This document shows positions 16,084-24,600 of a stretch of 64,000 nucleotides of DNA, in pieces; within the stretch, counting starts at the first letter, position 1; every line of letters begins with the position of its first letter. A program made the translations under genes and the position numbers. The notes below the pieces were generated by a model. It was not told the DNA's origin. It ran no database searches and was given only the letters and a program-made list of their open reading frames with translations. The stretch comes from Chthonomonas sp. UBA2785. Lineage in GTDB: Bacteria > Armatimonadota > Fimbriimonadia > Fimbriimonadales > Fimbriimonadaceae. Where the stretch lies: the NCBI GenBank assembly GCA_002352215.1, contig DEIB01000056.1:1-64000 (forward strand), given 5' to 3'.

Positions 16084-16089
16084 AGTATA
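16084..16089 (-). promoter_or_regulatory. -10 TATACT, 6 nt before the AlkZ-like gene
   Basis: TATACT then AAGGGA then ATG at 16077. Confidence 0.65.
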
Positions 16090-16152
16090 GATAACGAGTG
16101 TTACACAAGCAAATCGGTGACGCCGGGCGCGAAATGGCGGTAAAAGCGGGAG

Positions 16153-17901
16153 ATGCGCGCAACTTTCCTTGCCTTAGCGCTGGTGGCCGCCGGTGTGGCC
16201 CAGGCTCAGGTGGACTACACCGTTTCCTATGGGAACCCCGCCGACAAGCTGACGGTCACCCTTGAATTCGCGGCTTCTCCCAATGGCACCGCCGTCCGCA
16301 TGCCCAATTGGGCGCCCGGCGCCTATGTGCTCCGCGACAACTTTGCGGCCGTCCAAAACCTGGCCGTTACAGTGAATGGCCAAGCCGTGCAGGCCACCAA
16401 TGACAAAGATCGCTGGGCGATCCCGGCCCGGAGCGGCCAGCGCGTGCGCGTGACTTACGCCGTCCCGACGAGCAAGGATGTGACCGGAGTGCTGCACTGG
16501 AGCGGGCCCAGCACCTACCTTTACGTGGAAGGGCGCACCCAAGAACCCTGCACGTTGCGGATCAATGTTCCGGCCGGGGACCGCATCTCGCACGGCCTGC
16601 CTGATGTGCCGGCGGGCCAACCCTGGCGCGCCCCCACCTATGACGTACTGGCCGACAACCCGGTAAGCGCCGGCGACCTGCAGATGCTGACCTACACCGC
16701 CCGGGGCGCCAAGCACGAGATCGCCCTGCGCGGCGTGGGCCGCCAGTTTGTGGATGCCGAAGCCCTTATCGAATCCTGCAAACAGGTGAGCGAAACCCAG
16801 ATTGACTTCTTCGGTGGCTACCCGGACACCAAGTACGTGTGGCACTTCAACGTGAACAATGCCCACGACGGCGCGGGCGGCCTGGAGCACCTTAGCAGCA
16901 CCCAAATCAGCTACGGCGCGGGCATGGGCAAGGGCGCGGTCGGCGTGTTCAGCCACGAATACTTCCACCTCTGGAATGTGAAGCGCATCCGCAGTGAAGT
17001 GCTCGGCCCGTTCGATTACACCAAGCTCCCAGTGACGGGGGCGCTGTGGTGGCTGGAAGGCGTGACCGACTACTACGCCCACTTGCTCCTCACCCGCAGC
17101 GGTCAGCACAACGACCAAGACATGTACAACCGCATCATCAGCAATACCAACGCGGTGCGGCGCAACGAAAACTGGGGCAAGGTCAGCCCGGATGAATCGA
17201 GCCGGCGCGTCGGCGAAACCAACAACGGTCGCGGGAATAGTAACGGTTTTGGCATTAGTTACTACAACTATGGATTCGCGGCGGGCTTCTGCCTGGATGC
17301 CGAAATCCGCCACCGCACCGGCAACAAGTACTCGCTGGACGACGTGATGCGCGAACTGTGGCGCATGACCAAGGACGACCAGCCGGGCTTCCCCGAAGAC
17401 GCCATCCGCACCATCACGATCAAGCTGGCGGGGCCGGACATCGCGCCGTTCTACGACAAGCTGATCCACGGCCCGGGCTACCTGCCGGTGGAAGAGCAGC
17501 TCCAAAAGCTGGGCCTGACGTGGACGGAGACAGAGCGCCGCATCCCCGATGTCGGGTTCGTCTACTTGGCCCAGCCGGACAAGGGTGGTCTCCAGGTGCG
17601 CCTTGTGCGGGCCGGCGCCGAAGGCAAGCTCAATCAGGATGACGTCATCACGCAAATCGGCAGCACCAAGTTCGACCAAGACACCATGCGCGACCAGCTG
17701 GACGCGGTGGAGCACCTGATGGAGGACATCCAGGTGGGCGATACGCTGAACCTGGTGGTGAAGGGCGCGGACGGCCAGACCCGCAACGTGAGCCTGACGG
17801 TGGGCGAAGCGGTCGCCCCGGGCGTGGAAATCCGTCGCCAGCGTGGCACCGCCAACCACGTGGTGCGGATGCGCCTCAACTGGCTCAACGGCCGCGCGTA
17901 G
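16153..17901 (+). CDS. Exported M61-family metallopeptidase with PDZ domain
   Basis: The protein is 582 aa. A signal peptide (MRATFLALALVAAGVAQAQ) is followed by the beta-sandwich N-domain (MPNWAPGAYVLRDNF). The zinc motif is HEYFH at residues 268-272 (SHEYFHLWNVKRIR), with the third ligand expected in WWLEGVTDYY. A PDZ domain occupies about residues 480-560. The M61 family comprises glycyl aminopeptidases acting outside the cytoplasm. A TAAAAG hexamer lies 6 nt before the ATG. The stop codon abuts the stop of the convergent C39-type gene with no spacer. Confidence 0.92.
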   Translation: MRATFLALALVAAGVAQAQVDYTVSYGNPADKLTVTLEFAASPNGTAVRMPNWAPGAYVLRDNFAAVQNLAVTVNGQAVQATNDKDRWAIPARSGQRVRVTYAVPTSKDVTGVLHWSGPSTYLYVEGRTQEPCTLRINVPAGDRISHGLPDVPAGQPWRAPTYDVLADNPVSAGDLQMLTYTARGAKHEIALRGVGRQFVDAEALIESCKQVSETQIDFFGGYPDTKYVWHFNVNNAHDGAGGLEHLSSTQISYGAGMGKGAVGVFSHEYFHLWNVKRIRSEVLGPFDYTKLPVTGALWWLEGVTDYYAHLLLTRSGQHNDQDMYNRIISNTNAVRRNENWGKVSPDESSRRVGETNNGRGNSNGFGISYYNYGFAAGFCLDAEIRHRTGNKYSLDDVMRELWRMTKDDQPGFPEDAIRTITIKLAGPDIAPFYDKLIHGPGYLPVEEQLQKLGLTWTETERRIPDVGFVYLAQPDKGGLQVRLVRAGAEGKLNQDDVITQIGSTKFDQDTMRDQLDAVEHLMEDIQVGDTLNLVVKGADGQTRNVSLTVGEAVAPGVEIRRQRGTANHVVRMRLNWLNGRA

Positions 17902-17914
17902 TTAGCGCGCGGGA
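17893..17914. repeat. Hairpin whose loop holds both convergent stop codons
   Basis: CCGCGCG and CGCGCGG form a perfect 7-bp stem with loop TAGTTAG. TAG is the stop of the M61 gene and TTA the reverse of the stop of the C39-type gene. The stem follows both reading frames out, so it is a candidate shared 3' end structure, although it lacks a U-tract. Confidence 0.45.
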
Positions 17915-18954
17915 GCTTCGGGATCGAACCGGTCTAACCACAGGCCGGTTCGAGATCGGGGCGGCACCATCTGCCGGGGATACACCAAGTAGCACGTGCG
18001 GGCACTGTGCGCCCACGCCCGCTCAAAGTCGGCGCGCTTGTATGTCATGCGCACCACATTGCGGCCCGGGTCGTTAAAGATCGGGTCACCGTCCGGGGTG
18101 AACCCCACCAGCACCACCAGGTGCCCATCGTTGGGGCGGCGCTGCTCCTCGCCCTTCAGCAAGGAATAGCTCACCGAGGTCACCACCGGCCAGCCGTGGG
18201 CAATCCAATCTTCCAGTTCGGGCAGGGCGCTGAGCCGGGCGACGTAGGCGCGGAAACCGGGCTTCGATCCCGCAAAGGCGGCATTGAACGACCAGTTGCC
18301 GGTGCCTTCCCACCCCGGATCGTAGACCCCCTCGCAGGTGGCGGGCACGTCGCTGCGCAAGTCCTCGCGGCCGAGCTTATCGGCCCAGAAGTTCATCACC
18401 ATTGTCAGCGCGGTGGGGCTGCAGATCACGTTGCCGTTGGGGTAGTTCATCTGTGCCAGGCGCGGGGCTTCAATGGTGCGGCCCCAGGCCTTGCGGTTGG
18501 GTTCCAGTGCGGGGTCCGGGGCGTTGGGCGAGGTCAGAGCCACGCTCGCAAACTTGATCTTCGCCCCGCCGGTGATTTGCGCTCGCACCGTCACCGTGGT
18601 GGCGGGCTGGTTCAGCACCAGCGTGTCGGTGTAGACCGCGCCGAAGTCGTCCTTCTGCCCGTTGGTGCTGCCCCGGCCCTGCTCGGCGCTCTCGGCCCAG
18701 GTGCCCAGGTGGTAGGGCTGCGGTGCCCCCGGCACCTCGGCGTACCAGTCAATCTTCGCGCCCGGCTCCAGGGTGGCGTTCCAGCTCAGCACTAGCTCCG
18801 TCCAGGGGCGATCCGGGTTCAGGGTGCGCACATAGCCCTCGCCCTGGGTGTCCCATTTCGTCCAGGCGGCAAAGGAGGGGCCGGGGATGGATTCGGGGCG
18901 TACAGATTCCATGGGGGTACGAAGCAAGATCGAGGCGAGGGCCAGGGCAGTCAT
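17902..18954 (-). CDS. Exported C39-like cysteine peptidase (Peptidase_C39_2)
   Basis: The protein is 350 aa: a hydrophobic N-terminus, a galactose-binding-like sandwich (about 20-165), and a C39-type papain fold. The catalytic set is visible as Cys in VICSPTALTMVMNFW, His in DGHLVVLVGF and Asp/Asn in PIFNDPGRN. Such stand-alone domains are thought to cleave peptides at the envelope; the target is unknown. GGGAGA lies about 10 nt before the ATG, and the coiled-coil protein 18973-19362 lies just upstream (18 nt), so the two form an operon. Confidence 0.85.
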   Translation of the reverse strand: MTALALASILLRTPMESVRPESIPGPSFAAWTKWDTQGEGYVRTLNPDRPWTELVLSWNATLEPGAKIDWYAEVPGAPQPYHLGTWAESAEQGRGSTNGQKDDFGAVYTDTLVLNQPATTVTVRAQITGGAKIKFASVALTSPNAPDPALEPNRKAWGRTIEAPRLAQMNYPNGNVICSPTALTMVMNFWADKLGREDLRSDVPATCEGVYDPGWEGTGNWSFNAAFAGSKPGFRAYVARLSALPELEDWIAHGWPVVTSVSYSLLKGEEQRRPNDGHLVVLVGFTPDGDPIFNDPGRNVVRMTYKRADFERAWAHSARTCYLVYPRQMVPPRSRTGLWLDRFDPEAPAR

Positions 18955-18972
18955 TAGATGGATCTCCCGGGC

Positions 18973-19362
18973 TTAGGGCCAGTCGCCTCGGCTCACCTTT
19001 TCGGGGCTGGCAGCGCTGATCTTGCCGGTCGCCTCGTTGGCCGAGAGCGTGAGGGCGGGGTTCTCGTTGGGGTGGTTCAGGGTGATGATCCCGCCGTCTT
19101 CGGTGGCCTCCAGGTGCAGGCCGGAGTACGACTTCTTGTTGAAGAGGACGAGTTCGCTGCCCTTGTCGCACGCGCCCATGTATCCCACGAGTTGGCCGTC
19201 GTCATTGCGGATAGAAAGGGTGCGGACCTCAATGTCCTTGGGGCCGTCGCCCGCGCCGATCATGGCCACGCTGGCTCCGCCGACGAGAAGGGCCACCACC
19301 AGGCCAGTGAGCACGCGGTTCTGTCGTTCCAGCCGGGCGAGTCGTTGTTCCAGAGAAATCAC
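18973..19362 (-). CDS. Membrane-anchored protein with coiled coil, unknown function
   Basis: The protein is 129 aa: a short coiled coil (LEQRLARLERQNRVL), a membrane helix (about 19-38), and an extracytoplasmic part with repeated beta motifs (VRTLSIRNDDGQLVGYMGA, LVLFNKKSYSGLHLEATEDG). I do not recognise the family, but similar proteins of unknown function occur beside envelope genes in other bacteria. The GTG at 19362 has TAAACT 6 nt upstream. It probably heads a two-gene transcript with the C39-like peptidase. Confidence 0.75.
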   Translation of the reverse strand: MISLEQRLARLERQNRVLTGLVVALLVGGASVAMIGAGDGPKDIEVRTLSIRNDDGQLVGYMGACDKGSELVLFNKKSYSGLHLEATEDGGIITLNHPNENPALTLSANEATGKISAASPEKVSRGDWP

Positions 19363-19368
19363 ACCCGT

Positions 19369-19374
19369 AGTTTA
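19369..19374 (-). promoter_or_regulatory. -10-like TAAACT, 6 nt before the coiled-coil protein gene
   Basis: TAAACT then ACGGGT then a GTG start codon. Confidence 0.6.
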
Positions 19375-19415
19375 CTGGGGTGAGGGCTCCCCTGGGTCCC
19401 TCAAGGGCGCTGGTG

Positions 19416-19421
19416 TAGACT
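19416..19421 (+). promoter_or_regulatory. -10-like TAGACT for citrate synthase
   Basis: TAGACT would start transcription near 19428, about 5 nt before the predicted structured leader. This is the only clear -10-like hexamer in the 159-nt gap facing the gene. Confidence 0.4.
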
Positions 19422-19432
19422 TGGAGACATAC

Positions 19433-19484
19433 GGATCGGCAGGGCAAGGAGGCCCTCTATGCAAGGACGCTGACGTGCCGAGCC
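19433..19484 (+). ncRNA. Candidate structured leader RNA of citrate synthase
   Basis: An outer stem pairs GGATCGGCA (19433-19441) with TGCCGAGCC (19476-19484), 8 of 9 positions matched. Inside it, GGGC (19442-19445) pairs with GCCC (19452-19455) around loop AAGGAG. The 20 nt between the inner hairpin and the closing strand stay single-stranded. It matches no riboswitch class I can name. The gene's ATG lies 38 nt beyond. Confidence 0.35.
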
Positions 19485-19521
19485 TCGTAGAAAGATTGGC
19501 GAACGGACCACCAACCGAATC

Positions 19522-20667
19522 ATGAGCGCAACGACGGAGTACCCGAACTACAGCCCCGGCCTGCAGGGTGTCATTGCCGGCATCACGACGATTTCCCATA
19601 TCGACGTGGAAACGAGCAGCCTGACCTACCGAGGCATCAACGTCCACGAGCTGGCCGAGCACGGCAGCTTTGAAGAAACGGCCTACCTGCTGCTGCACGG
19701 CGAACTGCCGACGCAAGCGCAACTGGACGCCTTCCGCGCCACCCTGGCCGCCGAACGCGAACTCCCGGGTGCCGTCATTGATGCCCTCCGCGCTTGCCCC
19801 AAGAACATGCACCCGATGGACCAGGTCAAGGTGGCCTACAGCGTCCTCGGTGCGTTCGACGCTGACTACGAAGCCGAGCCGACCGACCACGATGCCAACG
19901 TCCGCAAGGCCGTCCGCATCATCGCCAAGGCTGCCACGGCCGTGACGGCGGGTTACCGCCTCTCACAAGGCAAGGAGCCGGTGGCCCCCGATGCCAACCT
20001 GAACACCGCCGCCAACTTCCTTTACATGCTGCACGGTGAGAAGGCCGACGACTACACCGTGAAGGTGATGGACGCCAGCCTGACCCTGTACGCCGAGCAC
20101 ACCTTTAACGCCAGCGCCTTTGCCGCGCGCGTGACGGTGGCCACCCTCAGCGACCTCTACAGCGGGATCGCCACGGGCATCGGCACCCTCAAGGGCCCCC
20201 TCCACGGCGGCGCCAACGAGGAAGCCATGCACATGCTCATGCAGTTCAACTCGCCGGAAGAGGCCGAAGCCTGGACCCGCGACGCCCTGGCCACCAAGAA
20301 GAAGATCATGGGCTTTGGCCACCGCGAATATCGCAAGAGCGACAGCCGCGCGGGCTACCTCACCAAGATCGCCAAGGAAATCGGCGTGCGCATGGGCAAC
20401 ACCAAGTGGGGCGAAATTGCCGACGCGATGGAGAAGGTGATGTGGGACGAGAAGCAACTGTTCCCGAACGTGGACTTCCCGGCCGCCTACGCCTACTACC
20501 TGCTGGGCATCCCCATCCCGCTCTACACCCCGATCTTCGTGATTGCCCGCACCAGCGGCTGGTGCGCCCACATGATCGAGCAGCTGGACAACAACCGTCT
20601 CATCCGCCCCTCGTGCATCTACGAAGGCAAGGGCGTAACGAACTACGTGCCCATCGCTCAGCGCTAA
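19522..20667 (+). CDS. gltA: Citrate synthase
   Basis: The enzyme condenses acetyl-CoA with oxaloacetate to open the TCA cycle. The protein is 381 aa, the size of the short bacterial type. Visible motifs are HPMDQVKVAYSVLG, the catalytic His in PLHGGANEEAM, MGFGHREYRK and NVDFPAAYAYYLLGIP with the catalytic Asp, and C-terminal RPSCIYEG. A methylcitrate synthase cannot be excluded from sequence alone, and methylisocitrate lyase is encoded at 35820. The long, foldable leader is unlike most genes here. A strong terminator follows. Confidence 0.94.
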   Translation: MSATTEYPNYSPGLQGVIAGITTISHIDVETSSLTYRGINVHELAEHGSFEETAYLLLHGELPTQAQLDAFRATLAAERELPGAVIDALRACPKNMHPMDQVKVAYSVLGAFDADYEAEPTDHDANVRKAVRIIAKAATAVTAGYRLSQGKEPVAPDANLNTAANFLYMLHGEKADDYTVKVMDASLTLYAEHTFNASAFAARVTVATLSDLYSGIATGIGTLKGPLHGGANEEAMHMLMQFNSPEEAEAWTRDALATKKKIMGFGHREYRKSDSRAGYLTKIAKEIGVRMGNTKWGEIADAMEKVMWDEKQLFPNVDFPAAYAYYLLGIPIPLYTPIFVIARTSGWCAHMIEQLDNNRLIRPSCIYEGKGVTNYVPIAQR

Positions 20668-20684
20668 GCACTGGCTGGCAAAAC

Positions 20685-20728
20685 AAACCCCCAGGCCCTT
20701 TTCGGGTGCTGGGGGTTCTTCTTTTTGT
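20685..20728. terminator. Bidirectional terminator between citrate synthase and the phosphatase-like gene
   Basis: A GC-rich stem with arms ACCCCCAG(G)CCC and GGG(T)GCTGGGGGT around loop TTTTC is followed by TTCTTCTTTTTG on the plus strand and by TTTGTTTTG on the minus strand. It lies between two convergent genes and can serve both. Confidence 0.8.
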
Positions 20729-20740
20729 TTGACGTGAGCG

Positions 20741-21535
20741 TTAGGCGGCGAGGGCCTGCGCCACAGCCTGGCCTTCCCATCCCCGGTCGTTGGGGAGGTC
20801 CAGCAACTTGGCAATGGTCGGGGCGCTATCAAAGATGCGCACCGGGCCTTGGATGGGGCCGGGCTTCACGCCCAGGCCGTGCAGAATCCAGGGGATCGTC
20901 ATGTCTTCGGGCAGGCCGGTGCCGTGCTGGCGCTCGTGCCCGCCATGGTCACTCACCACCAGGGTGGTGTGCATCAGTCCGTAGCTGTCCACGTCTTCCA
21001 TCCAGTCGCCAATCAGGTGGTCGGCTTGCTCCAGGGCGGCAATCTGTTGGGCGCTGCCCCAGCCGTGCATCTGCCCCATGGCCTTCATGTGCCCTAGGTA
21101 GATCATGGCCAGTTCCAGGGGCGCTTCTTCCATGCTTCGCTTGGCGGCGGCAATGATGTGGCCGTCGCTGGCGGGATTCTCGCAATCGCGGCGGAGATAG
21201 GCTTCGGTCACACCCGGCGATTGAAACGCATCCCGGAAGGCCGGGCCGTTAATGAAAAATCCACAGCGGCGGCGGAACCGCCCCATGGCGTCCACCAGGC
21301 TGTGGCCGTTCTTCACGGGGGCCTCGGGTTCCTCGCTGCGCAGGCCGTGTTTGTTCACGTCCACCCCGTGCATCAGGCTGGTCAGCGCGGGCAAGGTGAG
21401 GCTGGGCGCCACCGTGCGAGCCTCCATGGTCCACGCGCCCTGCGTGATGAGGCGATCCAAAACCGGGGTGCGGGCTGCGCGCAACACATCCGGCCGGCAT
21501 CCTCCCAAAACAATCACAGAAACCGTGTACGACAT
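20741..21535 (-). CDS. Alkaline phosphatase-superfamily protein with degenerate metal site
   Basis: The protein is 264 aa and has the fold signature of type I phosphodiesterase/nucleotide pyrophosphatases: TVAPSLTLPALTSLMHG (nucleophile Thr), VVSDHGGHERQHG (Asp-His and His ligands) and a DSAPTIAKLLDLP ending. Other metal ligands are changed: the first strand reads VLGGCRPD where VLDGxRPD is expected, and YLGHMKAMGQMHGWGS replaces the usual TDxxGHxHGW, so Asp, Asp and His appear lost. It may be catalytically dead or use another metal arrangement. The start at 21535 leaves 64 nt to the divergent HerA-like gene. Confidence 0.8.
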   Translation of the reverse strand: MSYTVSVIVLGGCRPDVLRAARTPVLDRLITQGAWTMEARTVAPSLTLPALTSLMHGVDVNKHGLRSEEPEAPVKNGHSLVDAMGRFRRRCGFFINGPAFRDAFQSPGVTEAYLRRDCENPASDGHIIAAAKRSMEEAPLELAMIYLGHMKAMGQMHGWGSAQQIAALEQADHLIGDWMEDVDSYGLMHTTLVVSDHGGHERQHGTGLPEDMTIPWILHGLGVKPGPIQGPVRIFDSAPTIAKLLDLPNDRGWEGQAVAQALAA

Positions 21536-21599
21536 GGTAGTTCTCATGACATTGTCGGCAGAGAACGGGGGAGGCACCACGGTAATCTCCCGGAAAGTC

Positions 21600-23108
21600 A
21601 TGAGCGAAGGCATGTTTGTGGGATTGGGCGAAGGCCCGGTGGAGTTGCTGCCCAAGTTGGCCAACCGCCACGGTTTGATTGTGGGTGCGACCGGGACGGG
21701 GAAGACCGTGACCCTGCAGATTCTGGCGGAGCAGTTCAGCGCCATCGGCGTGCCGGTGTTCATGGCCGACGTGAAGGGCGACCTGAGCGGCATGAGCCAG
21801 GCGGGCGGCGGCAAGCCCAAGCTGGAAGAGCGGGCTACTCAAATTGGCCTGGGCACGCTGACGTACGCGGCTTCGCCCACGATTTTCTGGGATCTTTACG
21901 GCGAGCAAGGCCACCGCGTGCGGACGACCATCAGCGAGATGGGGCCGCTCCTCCTCAGCCGCCTGCTGGACCTGAACGAAACCCAAGAGGGCGTGCTGAA
22001 CATTGCCTTCCGCGTGGCGGACGATGACGGCCTGCTGCTGCTGGACCTGAAGGACTTGCGCGCGATTTTGCAGTTCCTCAGCGAGAACGCCAAGGAGATT
22101 CAGGCCGAATACGGCAACGTGAGCGGGGCGACCGTGGGGGCGATCCAGCGGCAGTTGCTGGTGCTGGAACAAGAAGGGGCGGACATGTTCTTTGGCGAAC
22201 CCGCGCTGGACATCCGCGACCTGCTGCGCACCTCTCCGGATGGGCGAGGGATGATCCACATCCTGGCCGCCGACAAGCTGATGAACAACCGGCGAACTTA
22301 CGCCACGTTCTTGCTGTGGCTGCTGAGCGAGCTGTTCGAAGAACTGCCAGAAGTGGGTGACCTGGACAAGCCGAAGTTGGTCTTTTTCTTTGATGAAGCG
22401 CACTTGCTCTTCACCGATGCGCCCAAGGCGCTGGTGGAAAAGGTGGAGCAGGTGGTGCGCCTGATCCGCAGTAAGGGCGTGGGGGTGTACTTCGTCACCC
22501 AGAACCCGCTCGACATCCCCGATGCGGTGCTGGGGCAGCTGGGCAACCGGGTGCAGCACGCCCTGCGCGCCTTCACCCCGCGCGACCAGAAGGCGGTGCG
22601 GAGTGCGGCGGACACCTTCCGCCCGAACCCGAACTTCAAGACCGAGGAAGTGATCACCGAGCTTGGGGTGGGGGAAGCCCTGGTCTCGACGCTCGATGCC
22701 AAGGGCACGCCCAACATCGTGCAGCGCACGCTCATTCGGCCGCCGCATTCGCGCCTTGGCCCGGCCACGCCGGAAGAACGCAAGCAGGTGATGAACACCA
22801 GCCCAGTGGGCGCCACATACGACCGCGAGATCGATCCCGAATCCGCTTTCGAGGTGCTGAGCAAGCGCGCCAACGAAGCCGCCCAAGCCGCTGAAGAAGA
22901 AGCCCAGCGCATGGCCGCGATGAAGGAAGAAGAGAAGCGCCGCAAGGAAGAGGAACGCCTAATGCGCCAGCGATCCAGCGGCACCACCCGCCGGCGATCT
23001 GATGACCCGCTTCAAGCTGCCCTCAAGAGCACCATGCGCGCCGCCGGCAGCCAAATTGGCCGCCAAGTGGTGCGAGGCATTCTCGGCGGCCTGTTCAAGG
23101 GGCGCTAA
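21600..23108 (+). CDS. HerA-like DNA translocase/helicase (DUF853)
   Basis: The protein is 502 aa. Walker A is GATGTGKT near residue 25, directly after LPKLANRHGLIV; Walker B is KLVFFFDEAHLLF. GVGVYFVTQNPLDIPD and QLGNRVQHALRAFTPRD are typical of the DUF853/HerA group, hexameric ATPases that pump DNA. The C-terminal 90 residues form a charged coiled coil (EEEAQRMAAMKEEEKRRK) and a basic tail. The start at 21600 fits homologues; an ATG at 21546 would add 18 residues and almost abut the divergent gene. The stop overlaps that of the convergent transporter gene (CTAA). Confidence 0.88.
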   Translation: MSEGMFVGLGEGPVELLPKLANRHGLIVGATGTGKTVTLQILAEQFSAIGVPVFMADVKGDLSGMSQAGGGKPKLEERATQIGLGTLTYAASPTIFWDLYGEQGHRVRTTISEMGPLLLSRLLDLNETQEGVLNIAFRVADDDGLLLLDLKDLRAILQFLSENAKEIQAEYGNVSGATVGAIQRQLLVLEQEGADMFFGEPALDIRDLLRTSPDGRGMIHILAADKLMNNRRTYATFLLWLLSELFEELPEVGDLDKPKLVFFFDEAHLLFTDAPKALVEKVEQVVRLIRSKGVGVYFVTQNPLDIPDAVLGQLGNRVQHALRAFTPRDQKAVRSAADTFRPNPNFKTEEVITELGVGEALVSTLDAKGTPNIVQRTLIRPPHSRLGPATPEERKQVMNTSPVGATYDREIDPESAFEVLSKRANEAAQAAEEEAQRMAAMKEEEKRRKEEERLMRQRSSGTTRRRSDDPLQAALKSTMRAAGSQIGRQVVRGILGGLFKGR

Positions 23109-23605
23109 GCCGGGGGTTCGCCCGCCAGAGCCGTCGGGGCCGTGAGGGCCTCGGCGGCTCTTTGGTTCATCAGCTGGCCATAGAGGAAGAAGCCCAAGGC
23201 CACCCCGGCCAGGCCGATGGAGACACCGATGGACCAGTTGAACCGCTCCTTCAGGATGACAATGGCCAGAAAGATGGACGTAGTCAGCATCGCCAACATG
23301 CCGTAGAGCACGTAGAACGACGCCCCGAACTTGCTGTAAAGAATGTAGAACCCCACGTAGGTGATGGCAGTGCCGATGCCCGCCCAAAGGGCCGGACCCA
23401 TGTTGACCTTGGTAAAGGACACCGGGTCGCGAGGCGGCTGGAAGGCCATCAGCGCCGCCATTGCCGCCGCTGAAATGAGGAACGTGAGAAGCACAAAGCC
23501 GAAGGGCGAATCTTCCGCGCGGGCGGTTTTGTTGCCGTAAGTGAAAATGGCGTTGCCGATGGCGGCCAGCAGGGCGGCCAAGAAGGCCCCAACGAGTGGT
23601 GGCAT
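23105..23605 (-). CDS. Half-size DMT-superfamily (EamA-like) membrane protein
   Basis: The protein is 166 aa with about five membrane helices and one EamA-like module, half of a normal ten-helix DMT transporter; such proteins usually dimerise. It ends in a short cytoplasmic Ala/Pro-rich tail. SKFGASFYVLYGML and the VILKERFNWSIGVSIGLAGVAL-type segment (in two parts) fit the family end. The substrate is unknown. TAAACT lies 9 nt before the ATG. Confidence 0.75.
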   Translation of the reverse strand: MPPLVGAFLAALLAAIGNAIFTYGNKTARAEDSPFGFVLLTFLISAAAMAALMAFQPPRDPVSFTKVNMGPALWAGIGTAITYVGFYILYSKFGASFYVLYGMLAMLTTSIFLAIVILKERFNWSIGVSIGLAGVALGFFLYGQLMNQRAAEALTAPTALAGEPPA

Positions 23606-23617
23606 GTTGCCGCTAGT

Positions 23618-24130
23618 TTAGAACAGCGAGCGCTCGCCGGATTCGTGGGCCAGCAATCGGGCCTTGCGGTCCAGGCCGTAGGCGTAGCCCGTCAGCCCAC
23701 CCGTTTTGCCAATCACGCGGTGGCACGGCACCAGCACGGCCACGGGGTTGGCGCCATTGGCGGCGCCCACCGCGCGGCTGAGGTTTCGGTCCCCCAATTG
23801 CAAAGCAAGCTCTCCATACGTGCGGGTTTGTCCGTAAGGGATATCACAAACCAAGGCCCACGCGCGCCGCTGAAACTCGGTGCCTACCAGTTCGAGGGGG
23901 ACATCAAAGCTGCGCAGGGAGCCTTCCCAGTAGGCTTCCCATTGCGCGGCCAAGGCCGCCATCTCCGCGGGCACGGCCGTCAATTCTTCGTCCGTCCACG
24001 CCAGACTCCGCAGGCCTTGCACCCCCCAGGTCACCCGCACCGGGCCGAGCGGAGAAGGAAGCACGGCAAACAGAAATGCACCCCCACCCGCAGAGGGTAG
24101 AGGTGCATCTCCGGACGACGTTCCGGTCAA
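23618..24130 (-). CDS. ogt: Methylated-DNA--protein-cysteine S-methyltransferase
   Basis: This suicide enzyme transfers methyl groups from O6-methylguanine to its own cysteine. The protein is 170 aa with the active site VLVPCHRVIGKTGGLTGYAYG and the helix-turn-helix segment RTYGELALQLGDRNLSRAVG (arginine finger in NLSRAVG). It starts 4 nt inside the end of the DinB gene (ATGA overlap), so the two are translated together. Confidence 0.95.
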   Translation of the reverse strand: MTGTSSGDAPLPSAGGGAFLFAVLPSPLGPVRVTWGVQGLRSLAWTDEELTAVPAEMAALAAQWEAYWEGSLRSFDVPLELVGTEFQRRAWALVCDIPYGQTRTYGELALQLGDRNLSRAVGAANGANPVAVLVPCHRVIGKTGGLTGYAYGLDRKARLLAHESGERSLF

Positions 24131-24600
24131 GAAACCGTCGCGACTTCCGTCGCGAGGAACGTGGAAAGGTGACCGATGAACTCGATATCGTGGGCCAGCA
24201 CCAGCGAGAGGTACTCGCCGATGGTGAAGGCTTCGCGACCCGTGAACTGGATCTCTTTGTCGAAGTCAGCGTGGGAGAGGCCACGGAGATAAGCCAGCGT
24301 CATTTGGCGGCGGCTTTCAAAGACCTCCGCCTCGTGGAACACGTTCTTATCGTCGAAGTGGTGCTCGTCCTTGCGAGATTCGGCATCGTACCATTCCATG
24401 ATGGTGCCGGGTTTGTTGTGCGCCGCACGAATACGATCCAGGATCACCTGTTCCGCATCCGCCAGCATGGCCACCGCCTGTCGCGGAGAGAAATCCGCCA
24501 CGGGGATCTTGTCGTCCAGACGATCGGTTGGGAAAACCCGCAGCATGCGTTCCACGATGCGGGGCGAGTGACTAAGAGCCTCAAAGATATCTTCCGTCAT
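24127..24600 (-). CDS. DinB-family protein
   Basis: The protein is 157 aa, a four-helix bundle of the DinB/YfiT type. Candidate metal-binding histidines appear in KDEHHFDDKNVFHEAEV and LVLAHDIEFIGHL. Members are thiol S-transferases or stress proteins; the function here is unknown. It overlaps ogt by 4 nt. TAGCAT lies 11 nt before the ATG. The divergent 147-nt spacer to superoxide dismutase carries both promoters. Confidence 0.8.
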   Translation of the reverse strand: MTEDIFEALSHSPRIVERMLRVFPTDRLDDKIPVADFSPRQAVAMLADAEQVILDRIRAAHNKPGTIMEWYDAESRKDEHHFDDKNVFHEAEVFESRRQMTLAYLRGLSHADFDKEIQFTGREAFTIGEYLSLVLAHDIEFIGHLSTFLATEVATVS

